From the NCBI GenBank assembly GCA_017407115.1, contig JAFQXD010000070.1, forward strand, positions 1 to 64,000: a DNA stretch of 64,000 nt. The letters are read 5' to 3'. Numbering within the stretch: the first letter of the stretch is position 1; every line of letters starts with the position of its first letter. Position numbers and translations under genes: made by a program. Below the pieces are notes generated by a model, which was given only the letters and a program-made list of their open reading frames with translations, had not been told where the DNA came from and did no database searches. Positions 45,893-54,850 of the stretch are shown here, in pieces. Source of the stretch: Methanobrevibacter sp. (lineage in GTDB: Archaea > Methanobacteriota > Methanobacteria > Methanobacteriales > Methanobacteriaceae).

Positions 45893-46537
45893 ATGCTATT
45901 TAATACACTTGAAGATTATAACAGAGAACTAAAAGATATAGAACTTGAATTGAAAGAAACAAATGAATATCTTAAAAAACATCCTGAAAAACACGGCACT
46001 AAAGGAAATTATGAAACCATGAAATACATTTATGGCATATTCCTAAAAGATAAAAACGAGTTTATAAATAATGTTAATAATTTCAACTTAAAATTTGAAA
46101 ATGAATTAAAAGCATTGCCCATTAATACAATCAATAACTTAAATAAACAATTTAATGAAATTACAATTTATTCAACAAATCTTTTAGAAAAAAACATCAA
46201 TTATCAAGAAAAATTACTCATTAAAGAAATTTCACAAGGTTCCTATAACATCAAATACGGATTTGAAAACCCTACTGAAGATGATGTTTTAAGAAGATCT
46301 CCACGAAAAAAAGGATTGATGAAAATTTTTGATTTCATTAACTGTGGAGATGACATTTATAAGTTAAAAAAGGAAGCAGGCCCTAATGGTCATGAATTAT
46401 TAAAAGCATATAAATTATTTTTAGAAGAAATTGTCAAACTCAATACAGATTTCACATTAGATACTGAAATGGGAACTGTAAAAGCTGGCCTAACCTTAGA
46501 CCAATCAAAAAAAATTTGTGAAAATTTAAATGTTTAG
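45893..46537 (+). CDS. coiled-coil hypothetical protein, partner of the DUF6932-like gene
   Basis: A 214-residue soluble protein with a long charged N-terminal helical region (about 1-120, many Glu/Lys/Asn, coiled-coil tendency) and a C-terminal region R-S-P-R-K-K-G-L-M-K-I-F-D. It begins at ATG 45893, one base after the stop of the broken nucleotidyltransferase gene, so they were translationally coupled; a GTG 9 bases upstream is inside that gene. The pairing suggests a functional pair, perhaps toxin/antitoxin-like, but no known family is recognised. Confidence 0.6.
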   Translation: MLFNTLEDYNRELKDIELELKETNEYLKKHPEKHGTKGNYETMKYIYGIFLKDKNEFINNVNNFNLKFENELKALPINTINNLNKQFNEITIYSTNLLEKNINYQEKLLIKEISQGSYNIKYGFENPTEDDVLRRSPRKKGLMKIFDFINCGDDIYKLKKEAGPNGHELLKAYKLFLEEIVKLNTDFTLDTEMGTVKAGLTLDQSKKICENLNV

Positions 46538-46577
46538 AATACAAATATTACATTGATATACAAAAAAGAGGCCGAAA

Positions 46578-47672
46578 ATGTCAAATTCAATTGGAGAAAA
46601 ATTTAGAATAACAAGTTTTGGAGCAAGTCACGGAGCTGCTGTTGGTGCTGTTGTTGACGGATGCCCTGCAAATCTTGAATTAAGTTGTGAAGACATTCAA
46701 AAAGAATTGGATAAAAGAAAACCAGGTACTAGCAGTGTTACAACACCTAGAAAAGAATCCGATGAAATTCAAATAATATCAGGCATTTTTGAAGGAAAAA
46801 CTGATGGAACACCAATTACCGGAATTATCTTTAATAAAAACCAGCATTCCAAAGATTATTCAATGTTTAAAAACACACCTCGCCCATCTCACGGAGACTT
46901 CGGATGGATGATGAAATACGGCAACTACGACTACAATGGAGGAGGCCGTGGCAGCGGAAGGATAACAATCGGCCATGTTATCGGCGGAGCAATCGCCAAA
47001 AAGTTATTAAAAACCCAAAACATTGAAGTCATATCCCATGTAGTCCAAATTGGGGATGTCAAAGCAGAGCCTCAGGACTTCAATACCCTTAAAGAAAATA
47101 TTGAAAAAAATCCAGTTCGTTGTGGTGACCTGAAAGCTGCAGATGAAATGGAAGAGTTAATTTTGGCCAAAAAACAGAAAGGAGATTCCATCGGAGGAAT
47201 TGTAGAAACAATAGCCATTGGAGTGCCTCAAGGTCTTGGAGAGCCGGTTTTCAGCAGACTCGATGGTGATTTGGCAAGAATTTTGATGAATATTGGTGCC
47301 GTCAAAGGTGTTGAAATTGGCCTTGGATTCGATGTGGCCAACCACACTGGTTATGAGATTAATGATGAATACCAAATAGAAGATGGCAAAGTAACAACAA
47401 AAACAAACAATTCTGGAGGAATTATTGGTGGCATGAGCAATGGAATGCCAATAATATCAAGAATTGCTGTCAAACCTACCCCATCAATTTCCAAATGTCA
47501 AAACTCGATTAATTTGGAAACTATGGAAAATGAAAAAATAGAAATTAAAGGAAGACATGATCCTTGTATCTGCCCTAGAGTGACAGTTGTGGCTGAATCA
47601 AGTACTGCCATTGTTCTTGCAGACCATATGATACGTTCCGGATTCATTCATCCTACAAATTTAGAAATTTAA
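46578..47672 (+). CDS. aroC: chorismate synthase
   Basis: A 364-residue AroC, the last common step to aromatic amino acids. [18 protein letters not shown] at about 13-30 is family signature 1, [10 protein letters not shown] at about 118-127 is signature 2, and A-E-S-S-T-A-I-V at the C-terminal part. FMN and shikimate-3-P sites look intact. It stands as a single gene and ends converging on the metallo-hydrolase gene with a 4-base overlap. Confidence 0.95.
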   Translation: MSNSIGEKFRITSFGASHGAAVGAVVDGCPANLELSCEDIQKELDKRKPGTSSVTTPRKESDEIQIISGIFEGKTDGTPITGIIFNKNQHSKDYSMFKNTPRPSHGDFGWMMKYGNYDYNGGGRGSGRITIGHVIGGAIAKKLLKTQNIEVISHVVQIGDVKAEPQDFNTLKENIEKNPVRCGDLKAADEMEELILAKKQKGDSIGGIVETIAIGVPQGLGEPVFSRLDGDLARILMNIGAVKGVEIGLGFDVANHTGYEINDEYQIEDGKVTTKTNNSGGIIGGMSNGMPIISRIAVKPTPSISKCQNSINLETMENEKIEIKGRHDPCICPRVTVVAESSTAIVLADHMIRSGFIHPTNLEI

Positions 47673-48592
47673 TTCTTTTTCATGAAAGAAACTTCATCAA
47701 ACTCATTGTGCTTGAAAGCCAATTGATATGAGTTTCTTCTTTCATTATTGAACATTTTATGATTTGTACTGTGACTTGGTGATTCGATATCCTTAAGTGA
47801 TATCAATCTGAATCTTTTAGGATTATTATAGTTCACATTAAACGATAAACCGTCAAATGCTGCAATTGTCTTAACGCCAGTCTGTTTGGAAATCTTTTTA
47901 GCTTCAGTAACAGGATTACTGGATATCATTTTAAGACCCAAATGAGTCATCACGGCAACTTTTGGTTCGACTTCATTTATCAAATCAATGAAATTGCGAG
48001 TGCACATATGGCCGTTTATTGTTCTGTTACCCGGCCTCAAAACACTGGCTATTAAAATGTCAGCATCTTTATGTTCCTCAGCCAATCCATCAAAATAACC
48101 CGTATCTGAAGTGTAAGACACTTTAAATCCATTGTAGTCTATTTGAAATCCACTACCTGTCGGATCACCATGTTCAGTTTTAGTTCCCTTAACCTTGATA
48201 TTGTTGACCGGAGTTTCAACACCCGGCTTTAAAAGAACTTTATCTGATTTGGATTGGTGGTAATCTGAAATGCAGGGACCCCATTTATCATAACCGTTTA
48301 AAACACTTTCACTTCCAAAAATGGTACCAAAATCACGGGTCATACCCCTTGTCATTGATTCTATTAGAATTTCGGCATCATTGTAATGGTCAGTATGTGC
48401 ATGAGTTACAAAAACCCCACTTAAATTTCTAGGATCAAATCCGAATTGGTAGGTTCTGATTAATGCTCCTGGACCAGGGTCTATATGATAATTTTTTCCA
48501 CCCAAATTATCAATCCTAAATCCTCCAGTCATTCTTCTCTGTGAAATGGCAGAAAATCTTCCACCACCACTACCTAAAAATGTAATCTTCAT
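47669..48592 (-). CDS. metallo-beta-lactamase-fold hydrolase
   Basis: A 307-residue MBL-fold protein. F-L-G-S-G-G-G near the start, [10 protein letters not shown] at about 63-72 (HxHxDH metal site), T-S-D-T-G-Y near 157 (Asp ligand) and T-H-L-G near 219 (final His) are present, as in RNase Z/PhnP-like hydrolases. Substrate not identified; it could be a phosphodiesterase or nuclease. It ends against aroC. Confidence 0.85.
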   Translation of the reverse strand: MKITFLGSGGGRFSAISQRRMTGGFRIDNLGGKNYHIDPGPGALIRTYQFGFDPRNLSGVFVTHAHTDHYNDAEILIESMTRGMTRDFGTIFGSESVLNGYDKWGPCISDYHQSKSDKVLLKPGVETPVNNIKVKGTKTEHGDPTGSGFQIDYNGFKVSYTSDTGYFDGLAEEHKDADILIASVLRPGNRTINGHMCTRNFIDLINEVEPKVAVMTHLGLKMISSNPVTEAKKISKQTGVKTIAAFDGLSFNVNYNNPKRFRLISLKDIESPSHSTNHKMFNNERRNSYQLAFKHNEFDEVSFMKKN

Positions 48593-48604
48593 TTAAACCC
48601 CCAA

Positions 48605-49525
48605 TCATAACGAACATAATATTATATCGCAATTGAGAGATGACTTATCCTTTTTAAGACATAAATTTTCATCTTGAATGACAACTTTATCGCCAATTTT
48701 TACAGTGTCTGATTCTGTAAACATCAATACATTTTGACCAGGACCCGCAAGTTGTTTCCAATTTCCATCCATTGCTTGAGTTTTATCATTCAATTGGACA
48801 TACAACATATTCCCATCAATGGATACGACTTTACCCACTTCTCCTTTGTCAATTATTTTGTTTGCCATGTCAATTGCGATGCTTTGTTGAACAAGTTTTT
48901 CTGTTAAATCTTGTCTGAATTTAATTAAAACTTTTATATCATTGTCGATTGTAATATTGAGATGTTGTTGAGCTTGAGAGGGGTTGAACTTAGGCTGCTG
49001 AATTAAAGTATCAAATTTATCACCAACAGTTGGTGTTTTATTTGAAACTTCTGCTAAAATTTGCTCAAACACTTCACCCATATATTTTAAACTTTGAGAA
49101 GCTTTCCATTTTTTCTGAATGAGATCCTGAGCCAATTGTTTTGCATAATTGTTTCCAAAAATGATAATTCCTTTTTCACCAGCTTTACGTGATTTTTGCT
49201 CGGAACCCAACAATTCGACTAATTGGTAACCATTAGTTGTTCCATATATTCTTCTGCGTTTGGTTTCAAAGGTTCCTTTAGTACTCACTTCACCTCTTAC
49301 GGTATTACCGACTATTTTCAATTTGGTTGCATCATCAGTAATTTTAATAGAGATGCCCAATTCATCTGCACGTTTTACAAACTCATCATCACCGGCAATG
49401 ATTCCTTCATACAACTCTTTTTCTAATTGTTCCAAATTACTTTTATCACCAAAATATCCTATTTTTCTTTTGTCTCCTGACATTACACATCCTTTCTTTC
49501 CAATGTAAGCAATAATTAAGCTCAT
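48605..49525 (-). CDS. DUF2121-family archaeal protein
   Basis: A 306-residue soluble protein. The N-terminus L-I-I-A-Y-I-G-K-K-G-C-V-M-S-G-D-K-R matches the start of archaeal DUF2121 proteins, which resemble proteasome-like Ntn hydrolases in outline but have no known function. The C-terminal part contains coiled-coil-like helices and a short beta domain ending in C-D-I-I-L-C-S-L. It is 12 bases from the metallo-hydrolase gene on the same strand. Confidence 0.65.
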   Translation of the reverse strand: MSLIIAYIGKKGCVMSGDKRKIGYFGDKSNLEQLEKELYEGIIAGDDEFVKRADELGISIKITDDATKLKIVGNTVRGEVSTKGTFETKRRRIYGTTNGYQLVELLGSEQKSRKAGEKGIIIFGNNYAKQLAQDLIQKKWKASQSLKYMGEVFEQILAEVSNKTPTVGDKFDTLIQQPKFNPSQAQQHLNITIDNDIKVLIKFRQDLTEKLVQQSIAIDMANKIIDKGEVGKVVSIDGNMLYVQLNDKTQAMDGNWKQLAGPGQNVLMFTESDTVKIGDKVVIQDENLCLKKDKSSLNCDIILCSL

Positions 49526-49856
49526 AATATCCCCTAAATTAGATATTTTAATTTAATAAAATATCAAAAATTTATTATTCAATTATATTTATATTTATCA
49601 TGTATTAAATAGTTTAAGAAAAATTGTAATTTTAAAAAATATCTTTTCCCCAAATAAGAAATTTACTTTTTTTAATTTATATAAAAAAGAATAAACAATT
49701 ATTGAAATTATGTATTAAGTAATTAGAATGATGTTTAAACAATATATTTAAATATTTAATATGCCATACATTATATCATTAGTAATTGTTAATTATTTAT
49801 CATTATAAATTATGATAATTCTAATGCAATTATAAATTTAGTAAGGAGAAAAACTT
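49526..49856. other. 331-base intergenic region
   Basis: A very A+T-rich divergent spacer between the DUF2121 gene (minus) and the acyl-CoA synthetase gene (plus). It contains several TATA-like strings (for example near 49740-49760 and 49803-49811) and one inverted repeat listed separately. Nothing coding or structured beyond that is visible. Confidence 0.5.
49797..49818. promoter_or_regulatory. inverted repeat around a TATA-like element
   Basis: Arms TTATCAT (49797-49803) and ATGATAA (49812-49818) are perfectly complementary over 7 bases and flank TATAAATT. The TATA-like sequence sits at the centre, 38 bases before the ATG of the downstream gene. A repressor binding both arms would cover the TATA box. 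The flanks are A+T-rich, so chance remains possible. Confidence 0.4.
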
Positions 49857-51953
49857 ATGATAGATCTCAATAAAATGTTTAAACCTGAATCTGTGGCTGT
49901 TATTGGTGCTTCCAATACACCTGGAAAAGTAGGATACATTATTGTTGATAACCTTATCAATGATGGCTTTGATGGTGAAATATATCCTGTAAATCCAAAA
50001 GGTGGAGAGATTTTAGGAAAACAAGCATACGCAAATATTAAAGACGTACCGGGAAAAGTAGATTTAGCTATAATTACAATTCCTTCAGTATTTGTAAACA
50101 CCGCTGTTGAAGAATGTGGTGAAGTTGGCGTTGAAAACATGGTGGTCATTACCGCTGGTTTTAAAGAAGTTGGCGAAGAAGGAGCAAAATTAGAAGCTGA
50201 ATTAACTGCACTTGGTGAAAAATATGGTATAAACATTATTGGACCAAACAGTTTAGGAATAACCGACTCCCATACTCCATTAAACGGGTCATTTTCACAA
50301 ATGATGCCACCTACCGGAAACATGGCATTTATTTCACAAAGTGGAGCTATGATGGTAGCTATTATCGATTGGAGTGTGACCTCAGGTATCGGATTCAGTA
50401 AAGTAATAAGTCTAGGTAACAAAGCAGGAGTAAGTGAAATTGAGCTATTACAATACCTTGCAGAAGATGACGAAACAAATGTTATCATCTGTTACTTAGA
50501 ATCCATTTCTGATGATGAAGACTTTGTAAGAACCATGAGGGAAACTGCACACAAAAAACCAATCATTGTTCTTAAATCCGGTTCAAGTTCCGCAGGAGCA
50601 GAAGCTGCATCCTCCCACACAGGAGCACTTGCAGGAAGTGACCTGGCATTTGATACCGCATTTAGACAATCAGGAATTATGCGTGTAGAGACAATGGCGG
50701 AATTATTTGACTTAGGTCTAGCATTCTCCAAAGCACCACTTCCAAAAGGTGACAATGTTGCAATTATTACCAATGCAGGTGGTGGAGGAGTACTTACCGT
50801 AGATGCAATGGAAAAAGCAGGTTTACAGCTTGTTCAATTTGATGAAGAAACCACTGCCAGATTAAAAGAATGCGTTACTGATGAAGGAAGCGCAAAAAAC
50901 CCTATTGACGTATTAGGTGATGCACCTGTAAGCAGATACAAAGAATCATTGGAAATCGTATTGAGTCAAGAGGAAGTTGACAGTCTAATCGTTATGGTAT
51001 GTCCAACAGCATCAGCAGACCCTGATGGAATTGCAAACGCAATACTTGAAGAGAGAAAAGAATTCGACAAACCAATCATTGTTGTCAATATGGGAGGACC
51101 ATCCTTTGAAGCTGCAAACGATGCCTTAAGAGAAAATGGAGTTCCAACATACGTATTCCCAGAAACTGCAGTAACAGCACTTGAAGCAATGACAAGATAT
51201 GCTAAACTAGAAAGCAGAGAATATGACGATGTCATTGAAAAAATCGATGATGTGGACAAAGATGCAGTAAAAGCAATATTCGAAAAAGTTAAAGCTGACG
51301 GTAGAGACACATTACTCGGTAGTGAAGCTTATGCAGTGGCTGAAGCTTATGGAATTTCAGCAGCACCAATCAAATTATCAACAAGTGCTGACGAAGCAGC
51401 AGAACTTGCAGAAGAAATGGAATTCCCAGTAGTGCTTAAAATCGCATCAGACAAAATTTTACACAAATCCGACATCGGCGGGGTAAAAGTAGGAATCAGC
51501 AGTGCTGAAGAAGCAAAAGCAACATTCGATGAAATCATTGCAAATGCTAAAGCTGCACATCCAGATATTGTTCCTGATGGCGTAGAAGTCCAAAAAATGA
51601 TGGATTCCGGAGAAGAAGTAATTGTTGGAATGATTAGAGACAAACAATTCGGACCAATGATTGCATTTGGTATGGGTGGAATCTATGTAAACCTCATCGA
51701 AGATGTTTCATTCAACCTTGCAAAAGGAATGAGTTCTCAAGAAATTGAAGAACAAATTGAATCAACCAAAGTATCCAAATTACTTGCAGGATACAGAGGT
51801 GAAGCACCTTGTGATGTGGAAGAAGTTAAAGAAGCTATTAAAAGAGTGGCCAGATTAACTTTAGACTTCCCAGAAATATCCGAACTTGATATTAACCCTA
51901 TCTTCGTTTACGAAGAAGGATCAAGTGCACTCGATATTAAAATCAAATTATAA
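49857..51953 (+). CDS. ADP-forming acyl-CoA (acetate-CoA) ligase, fused alpha-beta
   Basis: A 698-residue ADP-forming acyl-CoA synthetase with both subunits on one chain. Residues 1-130 form the CoA-binding Rossmann domain (V-A-V-I-G-A-S near 12-18), the middle carries the ligase domains with S-S-H-T-G at 252-256 holding the phosphohistidine His254, and the C-terminal 220 residues form an ATP-grasp domain (L-K-I-A-S near 525; H-K-S-D-I-G-G-V). It probably makes acetyl-CoA plus ADP, or acetate plus ATP in reverse. SD AAGGAG precedes the ATG; an intrinsic-terminator-like hairpin follows. Confidence 0.92.
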   Translation: MIDLNKMFKPESVAVIGASNTPGKVGYIIVDNLINDGFDGEIYPVNPKGGEILGKQAYANIKDVPGKVDLAIITIPSVFVNTAVEECGEVGVENMVVITAGFKEVGEEGAKLEAELTALGEKYGINIIGPNSLGITDSHTPLNGSFSQMMPPTGNMAFISQSGAMMVAIIDWSVTSGIGFSKVISLGNKAGVSEIELLQYLAEDDETNVIICYLESISDDEDFVRTMRETAHKKPIIVLKSGSSSAGAEAASSHTGALAGSDLAFDTAFRQSGIMRVETMAELFDLGLAFSKAPLPKGDNVAIITNAGGGGVLTVDAMEKAGLQLVQFDEETTARLKECVTDEGSAKNPIDVLGDAPVSRYKESLEIVLSQEEVDSLIVMVCPTASADPDGIANAILEERKEFDKPIIVVNMGGPSFEAANDALRENGVPTYVFPETAVTALEAMTRYAKLESREYDDVIEKIDDVDKDAVKAIFEKVKADGRDTLLGSEAYAVAEAYGISAAPIKLSTSADEAAELAEEMEFPVVLKIASDKILHKSDIGGVKVGISSAEEAKATFDEIIANAKAAHPDIVPDGVEVQKMMDSGEEVIVGMIRDKQFGPMIAFGMGGIYVNLIEDVSFNLAKGMSSQEIEEQIESTKVSKLLAGYRGEAPCDVEEVKEAIKRVARLTLDFPEISELDINPIFVYEEGSSALDIKIKL

Positions 51954-51983
51954 TTTCTCACATGAGAAATTACTCTTTTTTTT
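51952..51983 (+). terminator. hairpin with T run after the acyl-CoA ligase gene
   Basis: The arms 51952-51960 and 51963-51971 (AATTTCTCA and its complement) are perfectly paired, with a 2-base (or, less one pair, 4-base) loop, followed by an 8-base T run. The stem starts at the last bases of the TAA stop. Consistent with termination of the ligase mRNA. Confidence 0.6.
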
Positions 51984-52061
51984 ATTTTTAAAATTTAAAT
52001 AAAAATACAACCTATTTTTGAAAAATCAACTAAAAAAAAGAAAAATAAAAGCATAGTTAAA

Positions 52062-53033
52062 CTATGCTTCCCAGAAAAGGTTATCTAAAGGTACTGTAGA
52101 GTTTAAAATACCAATTTCAACCTCAAGTTTTTGGAATTCATCTACATCTGCTTTGAAACTGTCGTCAATACCTGAAATGAATGGGAAACTTTCAACAGAA
52201 AGAGCTTCTAAGTTTGAATCAGCAACAATATCTTCAGGCAACAATTCTACAACTTTTTCAGTAGTATTGTTTTCAATGTTATCATTGATGAAGTTAGTAG
52301 CATTTTCATGAATAGCTATAATTGCTTTGGTTTCGTTTTCATGGTTATTGATAAAGTCTTCAGATGCAACAACAACACAACATGGGTGGTTTGGCAATAT
52401 GTCAGCAGAATCTTCTAAAACTATGTTACCGCTGTCATTTGCAGCTATTGAAACATAAGGTTGGAAAGTAATAATTCCGTCAATTTGGCCGGTTTTTAAA
52501 GCATCATTCATTGATGGAACTTTCATAGCGGAAATATTCAAATCATCAGTTGACAATCCGTTTTCTTTCAGGTAGTATGAAAGTAATACATATTGAATTG
52601 AAGCTTCACCAGGAGTTGCTATGCTTTTACCTTGTAAATCACTTGCAGAGGAGATTCCAGATTCATTAGTTACTACAATTCCACTTCCTTCAGTTTGAGC
52701 AGCGGAAATAACTTTAATAGGGACTCCTTTTGCAACAGATGATAAAACAGGTGCAATTCCCACATATCCAACATCGACTTCACCACTAGCCATAGCAGTC
52801 ATTAAGTCTCCACCATTGTTGAATTGAACGAGTTCAACAGTAATATTTTTTTCAGCATATAAACCTTGAGCATCAGCAACGAATAAAGCGGCATCGTGAT
52901 CAGAAGGTAAATATCCTATTTTTACAGTGTCGTCTCCTCCTCCTAAGAAGTCAAAGAGACCAGCACTAGCTGAACCCATTACTAAAAATGCAGCAAGTGC
53001 CAACACTAAAACAAAAGTTATCTTTTTATTCAT
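52062..53033 (-). CDS. ABC transporter substrate-binding protein, NitT/TauT (NMT1-like) family
   Basis: A 323-residue exported binding protein. Residues 1-25 are a signal peptide (F-V-L-V-L-A-L-A-A-F-L-V-M-G-S-A-S-A-G). The mature part starts with V-K-I-G-Y-L-P-S-D-H-D-A-A, then Y-A-E-K-N-I-T-V-E-L-V and G-E-V-D-V-G-Y-V-G-I-A-P, the pattern of aliphatic sulfonate, nitrate or thiamine-precursor binding proteins. C-terminal region N-H-P-C-C-V-V-V may contact the ligand. No permease or ATPase gene is adjacent, so the cognate transporter lies elsewhere. Ligand unknown. Confidence 0.85.
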   Translation of the reverse strand: MNKKITFVLVLALAAFLVMGSASAGLFDFLGGGDDTVKIGYLPSDHDAALFVADAQGLYAEKNITVELVQFNNGGDLMTAMASGEVDVGYVGIAPVLSSVAKGVPIKVISAAQTEGSGIVVTNESGISSASDLQGKSIATPGEASIQYVLLSYYLKENGLSTDDLNISAMKVPSMNDALKTGQIDGIITFQPYVSIAANDSGNIVLEDSADILPNHPCCVVVASEDFINNHENETKAIIAIHENATNFINDNIENNTTEKVVELLPEDIVADSNLEALSVESFPFISGIDDSFKADVDEFQKLEVEIGILNSTVPLDNLFWEA

Positions 53034-53047
53034 TTTATAATCACCGT

Positions 53048-53067
53048 TAATTAATTTAAATTAATTA
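53048..53067. promoter_or_regulatory. 20-bp perfect palindrome upstream of the binding-protein gene
   Basis: TAATTAATTTAAATTAATTA is self-complementary and lies 15-34 bases before the ATG at 53033, between the GGTGAT ribosome binding site and a TATA-like string around 53090-53100. It would cover the transcription start. The sequence is only A and T, so chance is a real alternative. Confidence 0.35.
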
Positions 53068-53202
53068 CAATTATTAATTATTTACAAGTATACTATAAAT
53101 AAATTACTTACTACTTTAATTAACAATTGTTATACGAATCCCTAATTATTAATTAATTTAAAAATATATAAAAGTTTTGAAAAAAATAGTAAATAGGCAA
53201 AA

Positions 53203-53359
53203 TTATCCGCCATAGATTATTTGGACTAAATGAATCTCATCACCATCATTAATTATACTATCTTCAATTGTAAGATTTCCATTTTGCTTTGCAACAATAG
53301 TTTGAGCAGATAACTAATTCATTCAACAAATCTTTAATTGTAAAATTTTCTTGATTCAT
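53203..53359 (-). pseudogene. MoaD/ThiS-like sulfur-carrier gene with one-base frameshift
   Basis: Reading from ATG 53359 gives M-N-Q-E-N-F-T-I-K-D-L-L-N-E-L, then the frame breaks. Removing one base at about 53314 gives L-S-A-Q-T-I-V-A-K-Q-N-G-N-L then I-N-D-G-D-E-I-H-L-V-Q and the C-terminus I-I-Y-G-G followed by the stop at 53203. The Gly-Gly end is the sulfur-carrying terminus of MoaD/ThiS proteins. The gene is too short for the usual first strand, and the codon ATA two codons before the TATATAAAAG string may be a lost start. It lies divergently beside a ThiF/MoeB-like gene, its natural partner. Confidence 0.6.
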
Positions 53360-53487
53360 TAATACTTTTATATATTACAATATTCTAAAATGGATTAATA
53401 GAAGGTCATGATTTAGAAAGTTATGAACTTGCACTAAATACATTTATAGAAATACTTCAAATTACGGAGAGATATTTAGGTGAAAAA

Positions 53488-54243
53488 ATGCCAACAAGAT
53501 ACATAGGTGATGGATATTGGGAAATAGCTTCCCGTCAAATGAGTATAGTTACAAGAAGCGAACAAGAAAGATTTAAAGATGCTAAGATCACAGTTATTGG
53601 CTGTGGTGGAATTGGTGGTGAAACTATTGAAATGCTTGCAAGAATGGGAATTGGTGAGCTAGTTTTAGTTGATAAAGATGCATTTGATTTATCTAACCTC
53701 AACAGACAAACTTTAGCATCAATTGCAGATTTAGGTCTTGATAAAAGTGCTGTTGCAGCTGAAAAAGTAAGATTAATAAATCCCTATGTTAAAGTTACAA
53801 CATTCAATGAACACGTGGACCAAACAAACATTGACAAAGTCATTGGCGATTCAAATATTGTAATCGATGCCCTCGATAATGTCCTAACAAGAGTTATCGT
53901 GTCAAGAACTGCTAAAGAAAAAGGAATTCCGTATATACATGGTGCAATTCATGGAACTATGGGTCAAATTACTGTATTTTTACCAAACAGTGAAAAAACC
54001 TATGAGGAAATGTTTAACTTACCATCAATTGGAAAAGACTTGACAGACAAAACAATTGATGATTTAAAAAATGTGACTTCAGGAGTCCCTCCTGTCATTG
54101 GGCCGACCCCAAACTTAATCGGTTGTCTTGAAGCTTTTGAAGCTTATAAGATAATAACTGGAGTAGGCAAGGTTACAGTTGCTCCAAAAATATTGACATT
54201 TGATTTATTGGATTTAAGTTCATTTTCATTAGATGAACTTTAA
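53488..54243 (+). CDS. ThiF/MoeB/HesA-family E1-like adenylyltransferase
   Basis: A 251-residue E1-like protein. V-I-G-C-G-G-I-G-G at about 31-39 binds ATP, then L-A-R-M-G-I-G-E-L-V-L-V-D-K-D-A-F-D at about 47-64 and N-L-N-R-Q at about 67-71, and D-A-L-D-N near 130 are family marks. The C-x2-C zinc pairs of MoeB/ThiF are absent; the only late cysteine is in L-I-G-C-L-E-A-F near 210. So thiol transfer may work differently. SD AGGTG is 5 bases before the ATG. The frame is open upstream for about 90 more bases (see findings). Confidence 0.82.
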   Translation: MPTRYIGDGYWEIASRQMSIVTRSEQERFKDAKITVIGCGGIGGETIEMLARMGIGELVLVDKDAFDLSNLNRQTLASIADLGLDKSAVAAEKVRLINPYVKVTTFNEHVDQTNIDKVIGDSNIVIDALDNVLTRVIVSRTAKEKGIPYIHGAIHGTMGQITVFLPNSEKTYEEMFNLPSIGKDLTDKTIDDLKNVTSGVPPVIGPTPNLIGCLEAFEAYKIITGVGKVTVAPKILTFDLLDLSSFSLDEL

Positions 54244-54269
54244 ACCATCATCTTACAAAATTGATTGAC

Positions 54270-54824
54270 ATGTTTACATATCCAAAAACATTGAAAAGAA
54301 AAGATTTGAAAAAAATTTCCAAATACGATTGTAATGAGGAAATTAAAGATGCTTACATAAAATATTTGTCAAATTATTCATTTAAAGAGTTTGTTAAGTA
54401 TTGTGAAGATAATAACACTAAAGATTTGGAAGATTTAATCTTTAGTTTCACAGACTTGCAGTTAGAGAAATTCAAACCAAATTCTTTAATCTGGGTTTCC
54501 CATGTGATGGTTAACTTTATGATCTATTTCGATGTTAATTTGGATTATGGGGAGTATTATGATGCTTATGCATCAGCTCTTCAATTAACTGTTTTATCAT
54601 GTGCTATGAAAATGACCATAGAGAAAATATCTTTTAATGAAGTTCCCTTCCCTGAACATTCGAAAATTTGTTTTGAAAAATTATTCGATAAGCATCCAGA
54701 CTTTAGATTTAACTTAAAAACAGATTGTAATTTAGCTTACAACTCATACAATACTAATTTTGATTTTACAAGTGAAGAATTTTACTCAAAGATAAAAACT
54801 CACTTTGATGAGTGCGGTTATTAA
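54270..54824 (+). CDS. hypothetical protein
   Basis: A 184-residue soluble protein, all-helical in character, with no signal peptide and no recognised family. Notable segments: F-T-Y-P-K-T-L-K-R-K-D-L-K-K-I-S near the start and F-D-V-N-L-D-Y-G-E-Y-Y-D-A-Y-A-S near 80-95. Start ATG 54270 (a TTG three codons earlier is the alternative). It follows the ThiF-like gene by 26 bases. The role is unknown. Confidence 0.55.
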   Translation: MFTYPKTLKRKDLKKISKYDCNEEIKDAYIKYLSNYSFKEFVKYCEDNNTKDLEDLIFSFTDLQLEKFKPNSLIWVSHVMVNFMIYFDVNLDYGEYYDAYASALQLTVLSCAMKMTIEKISFNEVPFPEHSKICFEKLFDKHPDFRFNLKTDCNLAYNSYNTNFDFTSEEFYSKIKTHFDECGY

Positions 54825-54850
54825 TTGTTAAAAAAAATAGAAAAAAGAGG

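Noticed and set aside
49526..49856. Replication origin
   Set aside because: It is A+T-rich but lacks repeated origin-recognition-box elements and is not near an orc1/cdc6 gene.
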